DNA of 64,000 nucleotides from JACMRP01 sp047302465 (GCF_047302465.1 NZ_CP178621.1:1116001-1180000); one strand, 5' to 3'; positions 41,158 through 50,397 are shown, counted from the stretch's first letter. Numbers and translations: made by a program. Notes: generated by a model not told the origin, from the letters alone.

Positions 41158-42243
41158 ATGATGAACGACAGATTTAAACTAAAAAAGATAATCTGGTCTA
41201 TCGATGCCTTTGAGGAGAAAGAAGACCTGCAGGCCAAAGCAGCCCGAGTGCTCGGAGTTTTTCAAAATAAAACTTTTGCGCAAATCGAGCCTGTGTTTGT
41301 TCTTGGTTCAACCGAGCTTAATTGGCCGGTGGATTACAGCACGGATTGGATGCGGGATTTTCAAAACAACCTCCGAGGACATCTTGAAGAAGTCCTCTTA
41401 ACGAGTGGCTTTCCACACATCTTAACGCCAAAAATTTTGATCGAGCCTCTGGCTTCAACAAGTGCTGCAGTCGAGAACCTTCTCGAGTACGCCTATAAAG
41501 AAAACGTCGATATGATTATTGTCAGCAGTCATGGACGACGGGGGCTAGATCGTTTCTTTTTAGGCAGCTTTGCCGAGACTCTGTTAGTGCACTCTAAGAT
41601 TCCGGTTTTAGTGATTGGTTCTGGCATTAAGCTGGAACCTCAATTCAGTCATATCTTGTTCCCAACCGAATTTGGCGAGTACTCTCGGGAAATTTTCCGC
41701 CGAACTGTTTCTGTTGCAAAACAAATGAATGCCTCCGTGATGATCTATCACGTTGTGCCTATGCCAGCCAGAATCGTGATGGATACGGGATACTATCCGT
41801 CACTCTACGGTATTGAGGGCGAGATGGTGTCTTTAGAAGACTTCCTGCGGATTCAAAGTGAGCATCAAACTCGTCGGGCCGAGACCTGGGCTGAATGGGC
41901 GAAATCAGAAGGGGTTCAATGCACTTTCAAAGTCGAAATCGCTGGCGACACCGTTGACGATTTGATTTGCAATCAGGCGCTGGCTCAGAATTGCGATTTG
42001 ATCATCATGGAAGGGCAGAGTGGTCCGATTAAAGTGGCACTTCTTGGCAGCATTGCGCGCAATGTGGTGCGGGCAGCTCCATGTCCAGTGATGATCTTCC
42101 CGCGTGATGCCCTGGTTGAAAAAGAGCAGGAAGCAGAAACAACAACTACAACCGCTGCGGAGCGTACCGGCCTTAACGGGACGCCCTCGCCGGATATGAG
42201 CTTCTCGAATAAGCTTACGGACGTCCGCGACTTTGAAATATAA
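41158..42243 (+). CDS. Tandem universal stress protein
   Basis: This 361-residue protein holds two UspA domains (about 1-160 and 165-320) and a Ser/Thr-rich tail. The first has VDMIIVSSHGRRGLDRFFLGS and the second has CDLIIMEGQSGPIKVALLGS. The first half thus has a good G-2x-G-9x-G(S/T) ATP-binding pattern; the second deviates. GGAG lies about 10 nt upstream. It follows the small heat-shock gene by 37 nt, and the pair probably belongs to one stress response. The function of UspA proteins in general is signalling or protection; no specific partner is seen. Confidence 0.9.
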   Translation: MMNDRFKLKKIIWSIDAFEEKEDLQAKAARVLGVFQNKTFAQIEPVFVLGSTELNWPVDYSTDWMRDFQNNLRGHLEEVLLTSGFPHILTPKILIEPLASTSAAVENLLEYAYKENVDMIIVSSHGRRGLDRFFLGSFAETLLVHSKIPVLVIGSGIKLEPQFSHILFPTEFGEYSREIFRRTVSVAKQMNASVMIYHVVPMPARIVMDTGYYPSLYGIEGEMVSLEDFLRIQSEHQTRRAETWAEWAKSEGVQCTFKVEIAGDTVDDLICNQALAQNCDLIIMEGQSGPIKVALLGSIARNVVRAAPCPVMIFPRDALVEKEQEAETTTTTAAERTGLNGTPSPDMSFSNKLTDVRDFEI

Positions 42244-42285
42244 AAGCTCCTTGCCAGGGGTCTTGAAGGTCGCTACAAAAAACAT

Positions 42286-43521
42286 ATGACGAATATGTTA
42301 GTGACCAACATTGGCGAATTATTGACTTTGGCTCCTGCAATGAAAAAAGAGGGGCGCAAGGTCACCGAGCATGATCTGGGGCTTGCGAAAAATCAGGCGA
42401 TCTACATTGAAAAAGGTCGTGTCTCTTGGATTGGGTCACAAAAACAAATTCCAAAGCATTTGGCGAAACAAAAAAAGCTCAAAGAATTTTCTGCCAAGGG
42501 ACTGACAGTATTGCCGGGGCTTGTAGAGTGCCACACGCATTTGGTGTTTGCTGGCAGCCGCGCGGCCGAGTTCGAGCTTCGCAATCAGGGCATGAGCTAC
42601 CAAGAGATCGCAAAGCGCGGTGGCGGCATCCTCTCGACCATGAAACAAACCCGAGAGATGTCAGTGAAGGCCCTTAAAGGGATCTCGCAAGAGCGGGTGA
42701 ACGAGTTTATCTCTCAGGGGGTCACGACTCTTGAGATTAAGTCTGGCTATGCCTTAGATGAAAAAAACGAAATCAAATGTTTGAAGGTGGCAAAGTCATT
42801 GGAAGGCCCTCGTATTGTGACGACCTTTTTAGGGGCTCATGCAAAGCCGCCAGAGTATGACTCTTACAAGGCCTACTTGGATTTCCTGCAAAAAAAGGTT
42901 TTGCCGCAAGTTAAAAAGCAAAAGCTTTCAAATCGTGTCGACGTCTACGTCGAAAAAGGTTTCTTTAGTCAGGAAGACTCGCGCGAGTTTCTAAAAGCAG
43001 CGCAAGGCATGGGCTTTGAAGTTCTTTTGCATGCCGATCAACTGACATTGAGTGGGGGCGCAGACTTGGGTGTCGAGCTCAATGCACTTTCCGGCGACCA
43101 TCTCATTCAAATTGAAGAACCACAGGTTCAGAAGCTTGCCAAATCTCAGGTCACCTGTGTGCTTTTGCCAGCAGCGGACCTTTATATGAAGTGCAAGTAC
43201 CCTCCAGCTAGAAAGCTTATCGATGCGGGTGCTCGTGTGGCGCTAGCGACGGACTTCAATCCCGGCACGTCACCAACTCAGGACGTGAACCTTGTTGGTT
43301 TATTGGCAAGGCTCGAGATGAAGATGACGTTGCCTGAAGTGATCTCTGCCTACACCGTGGGTGCCTCCTATGCTTTGAAGCTGCAATCAGAAGTAGGATC
43401 TTTGGAGGTTGGTAAGCATGCTGACTTTTTGTGCACGGACAAGGATTGGCAGCAGTTGTTCTACTCTATCGGAGAGCGTAGCCCGACCTTTGTCTACAAG
43501 AGTGGAGAGCTCATTTATTAG
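42286..43521 (+). CDS. hutI: Imidazolonepropionase
   Basis: This 411-residue amidohydrolase opens the imidazolone ring in histidine breakdown. The metal-binding HxH is ECHTHLVFAG (His83, His85); FLGAHAKPPEY and LHADQL hold the other His, and ATDFNPGTSP the Asp. The length fits the family (about 405-420). The start could be ATG 42286 or 42295; neither has a strong RBS. It lies 28 kb from hutU. It is 42 nt after the UspA-like gene. Confidence 0.93.
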   Translation: MTNMLVTNIGELLTLAPAMKKEGRKVTEHDLGLAKNQAIYIEKGRVSWIGSQKQIPKHLAKQKKLKEFSAKGLTVLPGLVECHTHLVFAGSRAAEFELRNQGMSYQEIAKRGGGILSTMKQTREMSVKALKGISQERVNEFISQGVTTLEIKSGYALDEKNEIKCLKVAKSLEGPRIVTTFLGAHAKPPEYDSYKAYLDFLQKKVLPQVKKQKLSNRVDVYVEKGFFSQEDSREFLKAAQGMGFEVLLHADQLTLSGGADLGVELNALSGDHLIQIEEPQVQKLAKSQVTCVLLPAADLYMKCKYPPARKLIDAGARVALATDFNPGTSPTQDVNLVGLLARLEMKMTLPEVISAYTVGASYALKLQSEVGSLEVGKHADFLCTDKDWQQLFYSIGERSPTFVYKSGELIY

Positions 43522-43652
43522 ATATATTTGCGGTCATTAAATAACGCAATGAATCCTAAAATTTAAGAATCTTAAAAAAGTCTTTGAAAAACACAGGCAA
43601 GTATTCCTAGTCTTAGAACTTAAGAGATTCATTTCTTTTGAGGGGAAGGTCC

Positions 43653-44084
43653 ATGAAGTCGTCTTATTCTACTTTGATGCAGTCGAAGTTTTTTAACCCG
43701 GCTTTTAATTCGGCGATATTCGACGGCCCGATCCGGATTTACTTTGCACAGTTCCATGAGTCTTTGGCTTTGAAGATCTACTTCATGATCCAACAGAAAT
43801 TGAGCGAGCAAGTAACACGTGCCAAAGATATTTCTAAAGCTACCGGGGCTAATATTCTTGTTATGGTTTATCCTTCTGAAGAAAGCTTCTTAATGTCTTT
43901 CGAAGGGCAGAATCAAACCAGTCATCCTCTGGCTCTTGAGAAGTGGAATGAAGACGTTGTTGTGGGCCTACGTGGCCCCATCGATGATCAGCACCTAGAC
44001 CTTTTGGTAGAGACTATCGGTCTTGCTATCCAAAACTGGAAACCTTCTCTGAAAGCAGTGCCAGAGCTTCAATTCGAAGCTTAA
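43653..44084 (+). CDS. Cytosolic protein of unknown function
   Basis: This 143-residue protein starts at ATG 43653, since GGGGAAGG lies 5 nt upstream and an earlier frame start at 43638 has none. It has no signal or membrane segment. The visible features are NSAIFDGPIRIYFAQFHESLALKIY near the start and VVVGLRGPIDDQHLDLLVE later. I do not recognise a family. It is 3 nt before a prepilin-like gene, so they form an operon. Confidence 0.75.
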   Translation: MKSSYSTLMQSKFFNPAFNSAIFDGPIRIYFAQFHESLALKIYFMIQQKLSEQVTRAKDISKATGANILVMVYPSEESFLMSFEGQNQTSHPLALEKWNEDVVVGLRGPIDDQHLDLLVETIGLAIQNWKPSLKAVPELQFEA

Positions 44085-44087
44085 TTC

Positions 44088-44288
44088 ATGAAAACAAAAT
44101 CCCTCAGAAGCAGTCGTGGTCAAGTGGTCGTGGAGTATGTTCTACTCCTTGTGATCGCAGTGGCCGTGGCAGCATTGATCACGCGAGAGCTGGTCAAAAG
44201 GGATCCTGAGAATCCTGGAATTCTGATCAACAAGTGGGACCAAATCTTAAAAACCATTGGGGAAGATCTCCCTGACAAATCGAACTAA
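44088..44288 (+). CDS. Flp/TadE-like prepilin candidate
   Basis: This 66-residue protein has a class III/type IV prepilin-like signal: SSRG followed by QVVVEYVLLLVIAVAV, giving Gly at -1 and Glu at +5, and a single hydrophobic helix. A short soluble tail follows. This fits Flp-type pilins or TadE-type pseudopilins, whose assembly needs a prepilin peptidase and Tad system not seen here. The ATG lies 3 nt after the preceding stop. No RBS is strong, so translation may be coupled. Confidence 0.65.
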   Translation: MKTKSLRSSRGQVVVEYVLLLVIAVAVAALITRELVKRDPENPGILINKWDQILKTIGEDLPDKSN

Positions 44289-44418
44289 GTTTAAGAATCG
44301 AACAAAGCCACAGTCCTTCGTCGACTGAATAGTAAGGTTTCAACTCGCCCTTGGATTTGCTTTTCGCGAAATTCCTGTTCCAGCCTGTTAAGAAATTTTT
44401 TTCGACCGATAAAAGTCT

Positions 44419-45087
44419 ATGCGCTCTTTTCGAACGGAAAACACTTTCATGCAGCTGCTTGTTGGGGCTTTAAGTCTCTGCGCTATTTTCTTTTTACAAG
44501 CTTGCGGAGCGGGTACCGGAAAAAACAAAAATATTCCTGACGATCCTTTGGCTCAACTTATTCCTTATTGGGCAGAAATCATTTACACATCCAACGGAGT
44601 GCCTGCGATACTGTCGCCTCCATTTCTAACAACACAAAATATTCTTGCAGATATGGGCACTGGCAGTTGCAGTAGTAACACCATGGAAATCATCTTCCGT
44701 GGTTCTTACAATCCTGAAAATATCAGCGATCTGATTTTAAGCGGGCTTACAGCCACAGGCGATTTCTCGGGAAACTCTTTTACTTTCACAGCTTGCATGG
44801 CACCGGGCTCAGCCAATGTCACTATCACTGCTTATGATAAAGAGGGGAAAGCGGTTCGCTTTCCATTAGCGGTTTCTTTGAATGCGATGACATCTATTAG
44901 GACGATGGGATTTGGTCATCCACGCTATCCAACCACTGGATTTATTTTGGGCAGTGCCGCTGGAAAACAAAGTGGCAGTCATATTCATATGGATTCTTTT
45001 GCAGCGAAACCCGCGGTTTCAACAGGCAATACGGGCTACACCATGGAGATTGGTTTTGTGAACTCGGTTCATCAAACCAGTCCTTAG
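44419..45087 (+). CDS. Lipoprotein of unknown function
   Basis: This 222-residue protein has a lipobox, FLQACG, about 30 residues in, after a basic start and hydrophobic stretch. The mature part is beta-rich with Cys pairs (GTGSCSSNTM and FTACMAPG) and an FSGNSFTF-type Ig-like region. The start could also be ATG 44449, which gives a tighter signal; no RBS decides it. The next gene, a tail-fibre-like protein, follows after 9 nt, so they probably act together at the outer surface. Confidence 0.75.
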   Translation: MRSFRTENTFMQLLVGALSLCAIFFLQACGAGTGKNKNIPDDPLAQLIPYWAEIIYTSNGVPAILSPPFLTTQNILADMGTGSCSSNTMEIIFRGSYNPENISDLILSGLTATGDFSGNSFTFTACMAPGSANVTITAYDKEGKAVRFPLAVSLNAMTSIRTMGFGHPRYPTTGFILGSAAGKQSGSHIHMDSFAAKPAVSTGNTGYTMEIGFVNSVHQTSP

Positions 45088-45096
45088 GAGACTTTT

Positions 45097-46728
45097 ATGA
45101 AAAAACACCTAACATTTTTAGCATTCTTACTTTCAGTTTCTTCAGCCTCGGCGCAGTACTTTAACAACCGTGCAGTGGTTCAGGGTTTTTTAAAGCAAGG
45201 AACTGCGGCTTTGAATGATGCTGGTGGATACCCAATGCGTTTTATCGTCAAGCGTGGCAGCAGCGATGTGTGGTGCCAGACTTCGGCGACTCCAGTGCCG
45301 GTGGTGAATGGGATCTTCAACGTAATTCTTTCGGGCAGTGCAAACTGCAATAGTCTAAACAGTTCTTTTAGTCCTGCGACTTTTGCGCACTCTTCAAATG
45401 GTGATGCTTTCAGTTTTGATGTTATTGTCGATATCAGCAAAGACGGTTTCGGTGGCAGTGATGATGCTACGTTTGCCGGGATCGACATCGTGTCTTCACC
45501 TCTTGCGATGTATGCGAATTCTGCGAACAACGCATTGACCGCTGTGACAGCCACAAACGCGACCAACGCCACGACAGCGGCTACGGCGACAAATGCAACG
45601 ACTGCTGGTACAGCAACGACCGCTGGCAATGTCACAGGTGTTGTGGCCATTGCAAATGGCGGAACCGGCGCAACTACTGCAAGTGCAGCTCGTACGGCTT
45701 TGGGGCTTGGTACTGTTGCGGCTTTGAATACCAATGGCAATGCGAATCAGTTTTTAAAAGGCGACGGAACTTGGGGTGCCGCCGGCGGTGCAGCGCCTGT
45801 AACGAGTGTCGCTGGTAAAACAGGGGCTGTGACTTTGACAAGCACTGATATCGGCGGTCTTGGAACGGCAGCGACGATGGCGGCAACCGCGTTTATGCAA
45901 GGAAGTAACAACCTATCAGACGTTGCGGATGCGAGTGCCGCAAGAACAAACTTAAATGCGGCAGCCAAAGGTGCAAACACCGATATTACTTCAGTGGCCT
46001 TAACGGGCGCGGGAACTGCTTTGACTGTGACTAACGATGCAACAGTTGGTGGGACTCTCGCGGTTACTGGTGGAGTGACAGGGAATCTGACCGGAAATGT
46101 TGCAGGTAATGTCACGGGTAATTTGACGGGCAATGTCTCTGGAAATGTTACCGGGAATGTTACTGGCAACGTGACAGGGATAGCTCGTCAAGCGAACTCG
46201 CAAGTGGCGTTGACTACTGGGGGCTCTGCAACGGCCTACACTTTGACGTTGTCTCCAGCAATTTCTGCAGGCCCTGTTGCGGGCACAACGGTCTCTTTTA
46301 AAGCTCACGCAACCAATACGGGTGCAGCCACTTTAAATGTCGACGGTACCGGAGCTAAAAACTTGGTCAGTAAAAGAACGGGGCTAAGCCTCGTGGCTGG
46401 TGATTTGGTCGGAAATAGTTTTGTGTCTGCAGTTTATGACGGTACCAGCTGGCAAGTGGATATTCCGAATCTGTACTTTGCAGTAACGGCTTTGAACTGT
46501 GGTGGCTCGGCTGGGACGAATAACACGGTCACATGCCCTAATATCACGGCTGCGAATGTCAACGCAGGGGACATGGTCCACTGTTCTCCGTCAGCGGATC
46601 CAGCCAACAAAGTTAATTGGAGTGCGCGCGCGGCGGCTGGAAGTATTTCTATTCGTTTGGCATGCAGCAACAATAGCTCTGCCTGCACACTGACCAACGT
46701 AAACTGGAAGTGCGTGGTTATGAAATAG
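45097..46728 (+). CDS. Exported tail-fibre-like surface protein
   Basis: This 543-residue protein has a Sec signal (1-19, ending ASAQ), a head domain (about 20-150) and a low-complexity region typical of phage tail fibres: GGTGATTASAARTALGLG, SVAGKTGAVTLTSTDI and LSDVADASAART. Then come eight Gly-Asn units of the type GNLTGNVAGNVTG (about 330-360) and a C-terminal domain with four Cys. AGGAG lies 7 nt before ATG. Fibre-like exported proteins occur in predatory and adhesive bacteria and may form trimeric surface fibres. The start of a similar protein lies at the left edge of the window. Host-cell attachment is an inference. Confidence 0.82.
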   Translation: MKKHLTFLAFLLSVSSASAQYFNNRAVVQGFLKQGTAALNDAGGYPMRFIVKRGSSDVWCQTSATPVPVVNGIFNVILSGSANCNSLNSSFSPATFAHSSNGDAFSFDVIVDISKDGFGGSDDATFAGIDIVSSPLAMYANSANNALTAVTATNATNATTAATATNATTAGTATTAGNVTGVVAIANGGTGATTASAARTALGLGTVAALNTNGNANQFLKGDGTWGAAGGAAPVTSVAGKTGAVTLTSTDIGGLGTAATMAATAFMQGSNNLSDVADASAARTNLNAAAKGANTDITSVALTGAGTALTVTNDATVGGTLAVTGGVTGNLTGNVAGNVTGNLTGNVSGNVTGNVTGNVTGIARQANSQVALTTGGSATAYTLTLSPAISAGPVAGTTVSFKAHATNTGAATLNVDGTGAKNLVSKRTGLSLVAGDLVGNSFVSAVYDGTSWQVDIPNLYFAVTALNCGGSAGTNNTVTCPNITAANVNAGDMVHCSPSADPANKVNWSARAAAGSISIRLACSNNSSACTLTNVNWKCVVMK

Positions 46729-46785
46729 TCCCTGTTTAGGCTAGCGACTATTGATTTTCGTCGGGAAACTTCATCAAATAAGAAC

Positions 46786-48033
46786 ATGCAAAACAAAGAA
46801 GTGGATATTCTGGTTGTTGGGGCCGGTATTATAGGTACCGCCATTGGGGCTGAACTTTCTCGTCGTGGTGCTAAGGTCTGCGTGATCGACAAGGGCCAAG
46901 TCGGAAAAGGCTGTTCTTACGGAAATGCTGGTTGGATGACTCCGTGTTTTTCAATGCCGTTGCCAATGCCAGGGATGCTTTTAAAGTCCATGAAATGGCT
47001 GATGGATCCAAAGAGTCCGCTCTACATTAAACCGTCATTGTCGTTGGACTTGGCGAATTGGCTTTTCAAATTCATGCAGGCCATGAATGAAACTCAAGCA
47101 AAGCGCGCCGTTGATTGCTTAGTCGTTCTTTCGCAAAAAAGTCTTACTGAGTATGAAAAGCTTGGGCAGAAGTATCCTGAAATGCGTTTTGAACAAAAAG
47201 GTCTTTTGATGGTCAGTCGTACACCCGCAGGTGTCGCGGCCGCGGTCGAAGAGCTCAACTACGTCAAAGAGTTGGGAGTTCCCGGAAAAGTTTTGAATCC
47301 CGATGATATCGCAGCGATGGAACCCGCATTGAAGAGTCCACTTCTTGGTGGTGTCTATTTCTCACACGAAGCAATGGCAGAACCGTTTCAAGTCGTGCAG
47401 GCATTCGCAAAAGAAATCCGTCTTCACGGCGGCGAAATTCTCGAGAACACCGAACTTGTAGATCTTGAGATTGCTGATAATAAGATTGAAAAAGTTCTGA
47501 CCTCTCAAGGAGAGATCAAAGCAAAGCAAGTCATCATGGCAACCGGCAGCTGGTCTAAGTCATTGGCAAAGATGCTTCGTTTGCGTGTACCTATTTTGGG
47601 TGGCAAAGGCTACGCCATGATTGTTCCGCCGTTAGCAAAACAACCGAAATATCCAATGATGTTGGTTGAAAAGAAAATCGCTGTGACTCCTCGGCAGAAC
47701 TCATTGCGTATTGCAGGGACTTTAGAACTTGTTGATCAGGATTTTTCTATCACGCAAAAGCGGGTAGAGAATATCAAACAAGGCGCTCGTGAATTTTTAG
47801 ATCTGCCGGAAGAGTTGCAAGTGCAAGAGCTATGGGCGGGGCTTCGTCCATGTACTCCGGATGGAGTGCCTTTGATTGGCTATCACAAAAACATTTCGAA
47901 TTTGGTCTTAGCTGTTGGACATCAGATGCTGGGTCTGCAAAGTGGAGCCGGCACAGGGCTGTTGGTAGCAGATCTGGTCGAAGGCAAAAAGCCTTTTGTG
48001 GACCTCAGTGTGCTGGACGCGAATCGTTTCTAG
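46786..48033 (+). CDS. FAD-dependent D-amino acid dehydrogenase-like oxidase
   Basis: This 415-residue protein begins with a Rossmann FAD motif (VVGAGIIGTAIGAELSRRG) and has the DAO/DadA fold marks GNAGWMTPCFSMP, IMATGSWS and WAGLRPCTPDGVPLIG, then HQMLGLQSGAGTG. DadA oxidises D-amino acids such as D-alanine using membrane quinones; this would suit use of peptidoglycan-derived D-amino acids, but the substrate cannot be read from the sequence. Sarcosine or glycine oxidases are alternatives. No alanine racemase is adjacent. It sits 57 nt after the fibre-like gene. Confidence 0.88.
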   Translation: MQNKEVDILVVGAGIIGTAIGAELSRRGAKVCVIDKGQVGKGCSYGNAGWMTPCFSMPLPMPGMLLKSMKWLMDPKSPLYIKPSLSLDLANWLFKFMQAMNETQAKRAVDCLVVLSQKSLTEYEKLGQKYPEMRFEQKGLLMVSRTPAGVAAAVEELNYVKELGVPGKVLNPDDIAAMEPALKSPLLGGVYFSHEAMAEPFQVVQAFAKEIRLHGGEILENTELVDLEIADNKIEKVLTSQGEIKAKQVIMATGSWSKSLAKMLRLRVPILGGKGYAMIVPPLAKQPKYPMMLVEKKIAVTPRQNSLRIAGTLELVDQDFSITQKRVENIKQGAREFLDLPEELQVQELWAGLRPCTPDGVPLIGYHKNISNLVLAVGHQMLGLQSGAGTGLLVADLVEGKKPFVDLSVLDANRF

Positions 48034-48086
48034 ACTTTTACGATCATTTTCATCAATGATTTATAAAACGGCGACTTGCTAAACAT

Positions 48087-48100
48087 GTCGGGATCCCGAC
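48087..48100. promoter_or_regulatory. 14-bp perfect palindrome
   Basis: GTCGGGATCCCGAC is a perfect palindrome in the 236-nt gap before the coiled-coil gene. It could be an operator or a short hairpin; no other evidence is available. Confidence 0.3.
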
Positions 48101-48269
48101 GCATTTTGCATTGGTGAGTAGAATCCGTGCCTTAATTCATTTTTCTCAAAATGAGTCGACATAAATTTCAAACTTTATCTCAGGATCTAACCGGGAACGC
48201 GGTTTTATAGCATTTGGCGGCCCGCGGATGGCACGACCCTTGTAACTAAGTGCCATGGTGAGGACGTTT

Positions 48270-48974
48270 ATGCAAACTATAATGAGTGTTCTATTGATTG
48301 TGTTATGGGCGCCAATCAGTTTGGCACAGACCGAGGCGACTGAATTCCAAAACTTAGAAGTGGAAATGGCAGATATACATGCTGATACCACTAAAGAGGA
48401 AGCGGAAGAAGCCAAGGAATTTGCTCGTAAAGAAAAACAGCGTCAGGCTGAATTAAAGGCTGAGGCTCAAGAGTCTATTCGTGAATCAAAGGCTCTAGAG
48501 ACCCGCGCGAAAAAAGAAGCTGCTGTAGCTCAAAGGGAAGCTGAGAAAAACAAAAAGCTTGCTGATGGCTACGAAAAGCAAATTCGTGAGTTGATGCTTA
48601 AAAAGCACGATTCCGAAAAGAAAATTCGCGAGTCTGAAAAGGCAAAGCTGAAAGCTGAAAAACGCCGTGAAACTTTGATGGCGCAAAAAGCTGAAGCAAC
48701 TCGTAAGGCCAAAGAGCTTACAGAGAAGACGCGTACTTCAAGTCTAGCTTTGAAAAAAGCAGAGGCTGCGTTGAGAATCGCTGAGACCGAAGCGAAGATA
48801 GCAGGCAAACGCTATAAAGAGACTCAGACGAAATATGCTCAAGCACAAAAGCTGACTGCGAAGAAAATTAAGATCGCAAAAGCTAAAGAAGCTCAGCTTA
48901 AAGCTGAGGCTAATAAGAAAAAACTCGCAAAACGCAAATTGGATAAATCCATTGCTTCATTGTCTGACGAGTAA
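48270..48974 (+). CDS. Exported coiled-coil protein
   Basis: This 234-residue protein starts at ATG 48270, which has GAGGA 6 nt upstream; ATG 48255 lacks an RBS. It has a Sec signal (about 1-20, ending LAQ) and then a single long highly charged coiled coil rich in Lys, Glu and Ala (about 40-225), with a Lys-rich C-terminus. It resembles the rod of TolA or other periplasm-spanning proteins, but has no C-terminal TolA domain. A terminator follows. The 236-nt upstream gap (48034-48269) has a 14-bp palindrome and no coding frame. Confidence 0.82.
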   Translation: MQTIMSVLLIVLWAPISLAQTEATEFQNLEVEMADIHADTTKEEAEEAKEFARKEKQRQAELKAEAQESIRESKALETRAKKEAAVAQREAEKNKKLADGYEKQIRELMLKKHDSEKKIRESEKAKLKAEKRRETLMAQKAEATRKAKELTEKTRTSSLALKKAEAALRIAETEAKIAGKRYKETQTKYAQAQKLTAKKIKIAKAKEAQLKAEANKKKLAKRKLDKSIASLSDE

Positions 48975-49000
48975 GTTAGAAAACCAAAGTTAGAGATGTA

Positions 49001-49032
49001 AAAAAAGAGTGCTTGAGAAAGCACTCTTTTTT
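49001..49032. terminator. Terminator between convergent genes
   Basis: AAAAAAGAGTGCTT pairs with AAGCACTCTTTTTT around a GAGA loop. It can end both the coiled-coil gene and the convergent YiiX-like gene. Confidence 0.9.
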
Positions 49033-49055
49033 GTTTTTTGTCTTAAAAGAAAACT

Positions 49056-49562
49056 TTAGTGGCTCTGGGACTTTGCCCACTTATAAAGGTCATCGGGAGA
49101 GAGTCCCGGAGTGCCATCTAACTTCCAATAGCTCTTTGGCCATACTTGCTTATTGAAGCTCATGGGCTTCGTAGGAATCCCTAAAAGCTTGCCAATCAGC
49201 TCCGTGCAATAAAGAGCATCGTCGGTCCAAGAGTACCAAAAATCAAAAGGCAGGCCCATATAGGGTTGTACGTCCGAGAGTTGAAGAGAGTGCGGGATCT
49301 CGACGACTTCAGCGATGGTGCCACGATGTTCAAGATCACTCCAAGAAATAAGGGCAACGCCCTCGCCAGGGTAGGCATTGAGCCACTGCTCACCAATGTC
49401 ATCAAATTGAATAGCGGTGTGGGCGAAGCGCCCACCTGGTTCGTATTGAACTAAACGGCCATGACGATCATAAAGCTCTAAGAACGCAATGCGGGTTTTT
49501 GCTCCGGCGAAAGAGCTAAGAAGCAGTAAGAATGTCGTCAGAAAAAGACCGAACGATTTCAT
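49056..49562 (-). CDS. Exported YiiX-like (permuted NlpC/P60) protein
   Basis: This 168-residue protein has a Sec signal (1-20, ending AGA). Then GGRFAHTAIQF holds His48 and DALYCTELIGKLLG holds Cys119, the His-before-Cys order of permuted papain-like YiiX/YebB proteins. Members hydrolyse amide or ester bonds in peptidoglycan or lipids, though few are characterised. A periplasmic cell-wall or lipid-modifying role is possible in a predator. It is 41 nt before the plsC gene end and reads the same way. Confidence 0.75.
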   Translation of the reverse strand: MKSFGLFLTTFLLLLSSFAGAKTRIAFLELYDRHGRLVQYEPGGRFAHTAIQFDDIGEQWLNAYPGEGVALISWSDLEHRGTIAEVVEIPHSLQLSDVQPYMGLPFDFWYSWTDDALYCTELIGKLLGIPTKPMSFNKQVWPKSYWKLDGTPGLSPDDLYKWAKSQSH

Positions 49563-49603
49563 GCCCTAGTAGCTACGTTAAAAACCCAGCCAAGGCAAGA
49601 AAG

Positions 49604-50371
49604 CTAGAAAATAGATTTACGTTTTTTCAATTCCTCGTGCAGGGCCTTTTGCATTTTTTCCTGAATTTCATCGCAGATTTCACGAATCAAATTCATGTCT
49701 TTTTGTGCTTTAGGGCCATAAGGCAACTGGATCGGTTCTAGGAACTTGATTTTCCATTTTACAGGCAAAGGAATGACGTTCAGAGGCAACGGGATTACCA
49801 GGCCTTTTAAAAACTTAGTCAGCTTTAAATTGCTAAGATTGATTTGGCTTTCTTCGGCGCCAATGACAATACATGGAACAATCGGTGAGCCCGTTTCAAG
49901 CGCCATGCGTACGAAGCCGCGGCGGAACTCTTGCAACTCATACATTTTTTGCGTGGGTTTGAAGTTGCCAGCTTCGCCTTCCGGGAAAATCACAATGGCG
50001 TGTTTTTTTAACAGCTCATCGACGCCATTTTTGTAAGTGGCTTCGGTGAACCCCATTTTTTGCGCCGGTAATGCTGTCGTTTTCGTAAGAAACCAAAAGT
50101 GGTGGGTCAGGACTCGAGGAATACGTTTGGCATTCACGCTCAGAATATGCGCAAGAAGTACCGCATCAATTCCCATATAGCCTGAGTGATTCGGAGCAAT
50201 AATCGCGGGGCCTCTTTTAGGAATGTGTTCTATGCCCTCGATTTGCAAACGGAAGTATTTGCGAACAAGCTCCATAATCCAACGAGGCAGAACGCGATAC
50301 AATAAGACATCGCGTTCTAAATTTTTTAGATTAAAAATTTTTTCGTTGGGTTTCCTAAAAAAATTTATCAT
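49604..50371 (-). CDS. plsC: 1-acylglycerol-3-phosphate acyltransferase family protein
   Basis: This 255-residue membrane-associated enzyme has the acyltransferase motif NHSGYMGID (His62, Asp69) and FPEGEAGNFKP with the Glu, plus IVPCIVIGAEES. It acylates lysophosphatidate or a related lipid. The start is ATG 50371; no strong RBS is seen. The start codons of this gene and the divergent glpK are 26 nt apart, so promoters probably overlap coding sequence. It lies next to glpK, which supplies glycerol-3-phosphate. Confidence 0.85.
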   Translation of the reverse strand: MINFFRKPNEKIFNLKNLERDVLLYRVLPRWIMELVRKYFRLQIEGIEHIPKRGPAIIAPNHSGYMGIDAVLLAHILSVNAKRIPRVLTHHFWFLTKTTALPAQKMGFTEATYKNGVDELLKKHAIVIFPEGEAGNFKPTQKMYELQEFRRGFVRMALETGSPIVPCIVIGAEESQINLSNLKLTKFLKGLVIPLPLNVIPLPVKWKIKFLEPIQLPYGPKAQKDMNLIREICDEIQEKMQKALHEELKKRKSIF

Positions 50372-50397
50372 GATGATGACTGTCCAGGAGTTTGTAT

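Noticed and set aside
14243..43521. A contiguous hut operon
   Set aside because: hutU and hutI are 28 kb apart with unrelated genes between and no hutH or hutG in the window.
45180..46308. Long minus-strand frames opposite the tail-fibre-like gene
   Set aside because: Low-complexity Ala/Pro/Val-rich translations mirror the Gly/Thr-rich repeats on the coding strand; no RBS is visible.
45097..46728. Prophage tail fibre
   Set aside because: The protein has a Sec signal and no other phage genes are near, so it is more likely a bacterial surface protein.
48228..48243. Sigma-54-like TGGCACG before the coiled-coil gene
   Set aside because: The -24 side is perfect, but GG is followed by TG, not GC, at the required 10-nt spacing; the nearest G lies one base off.
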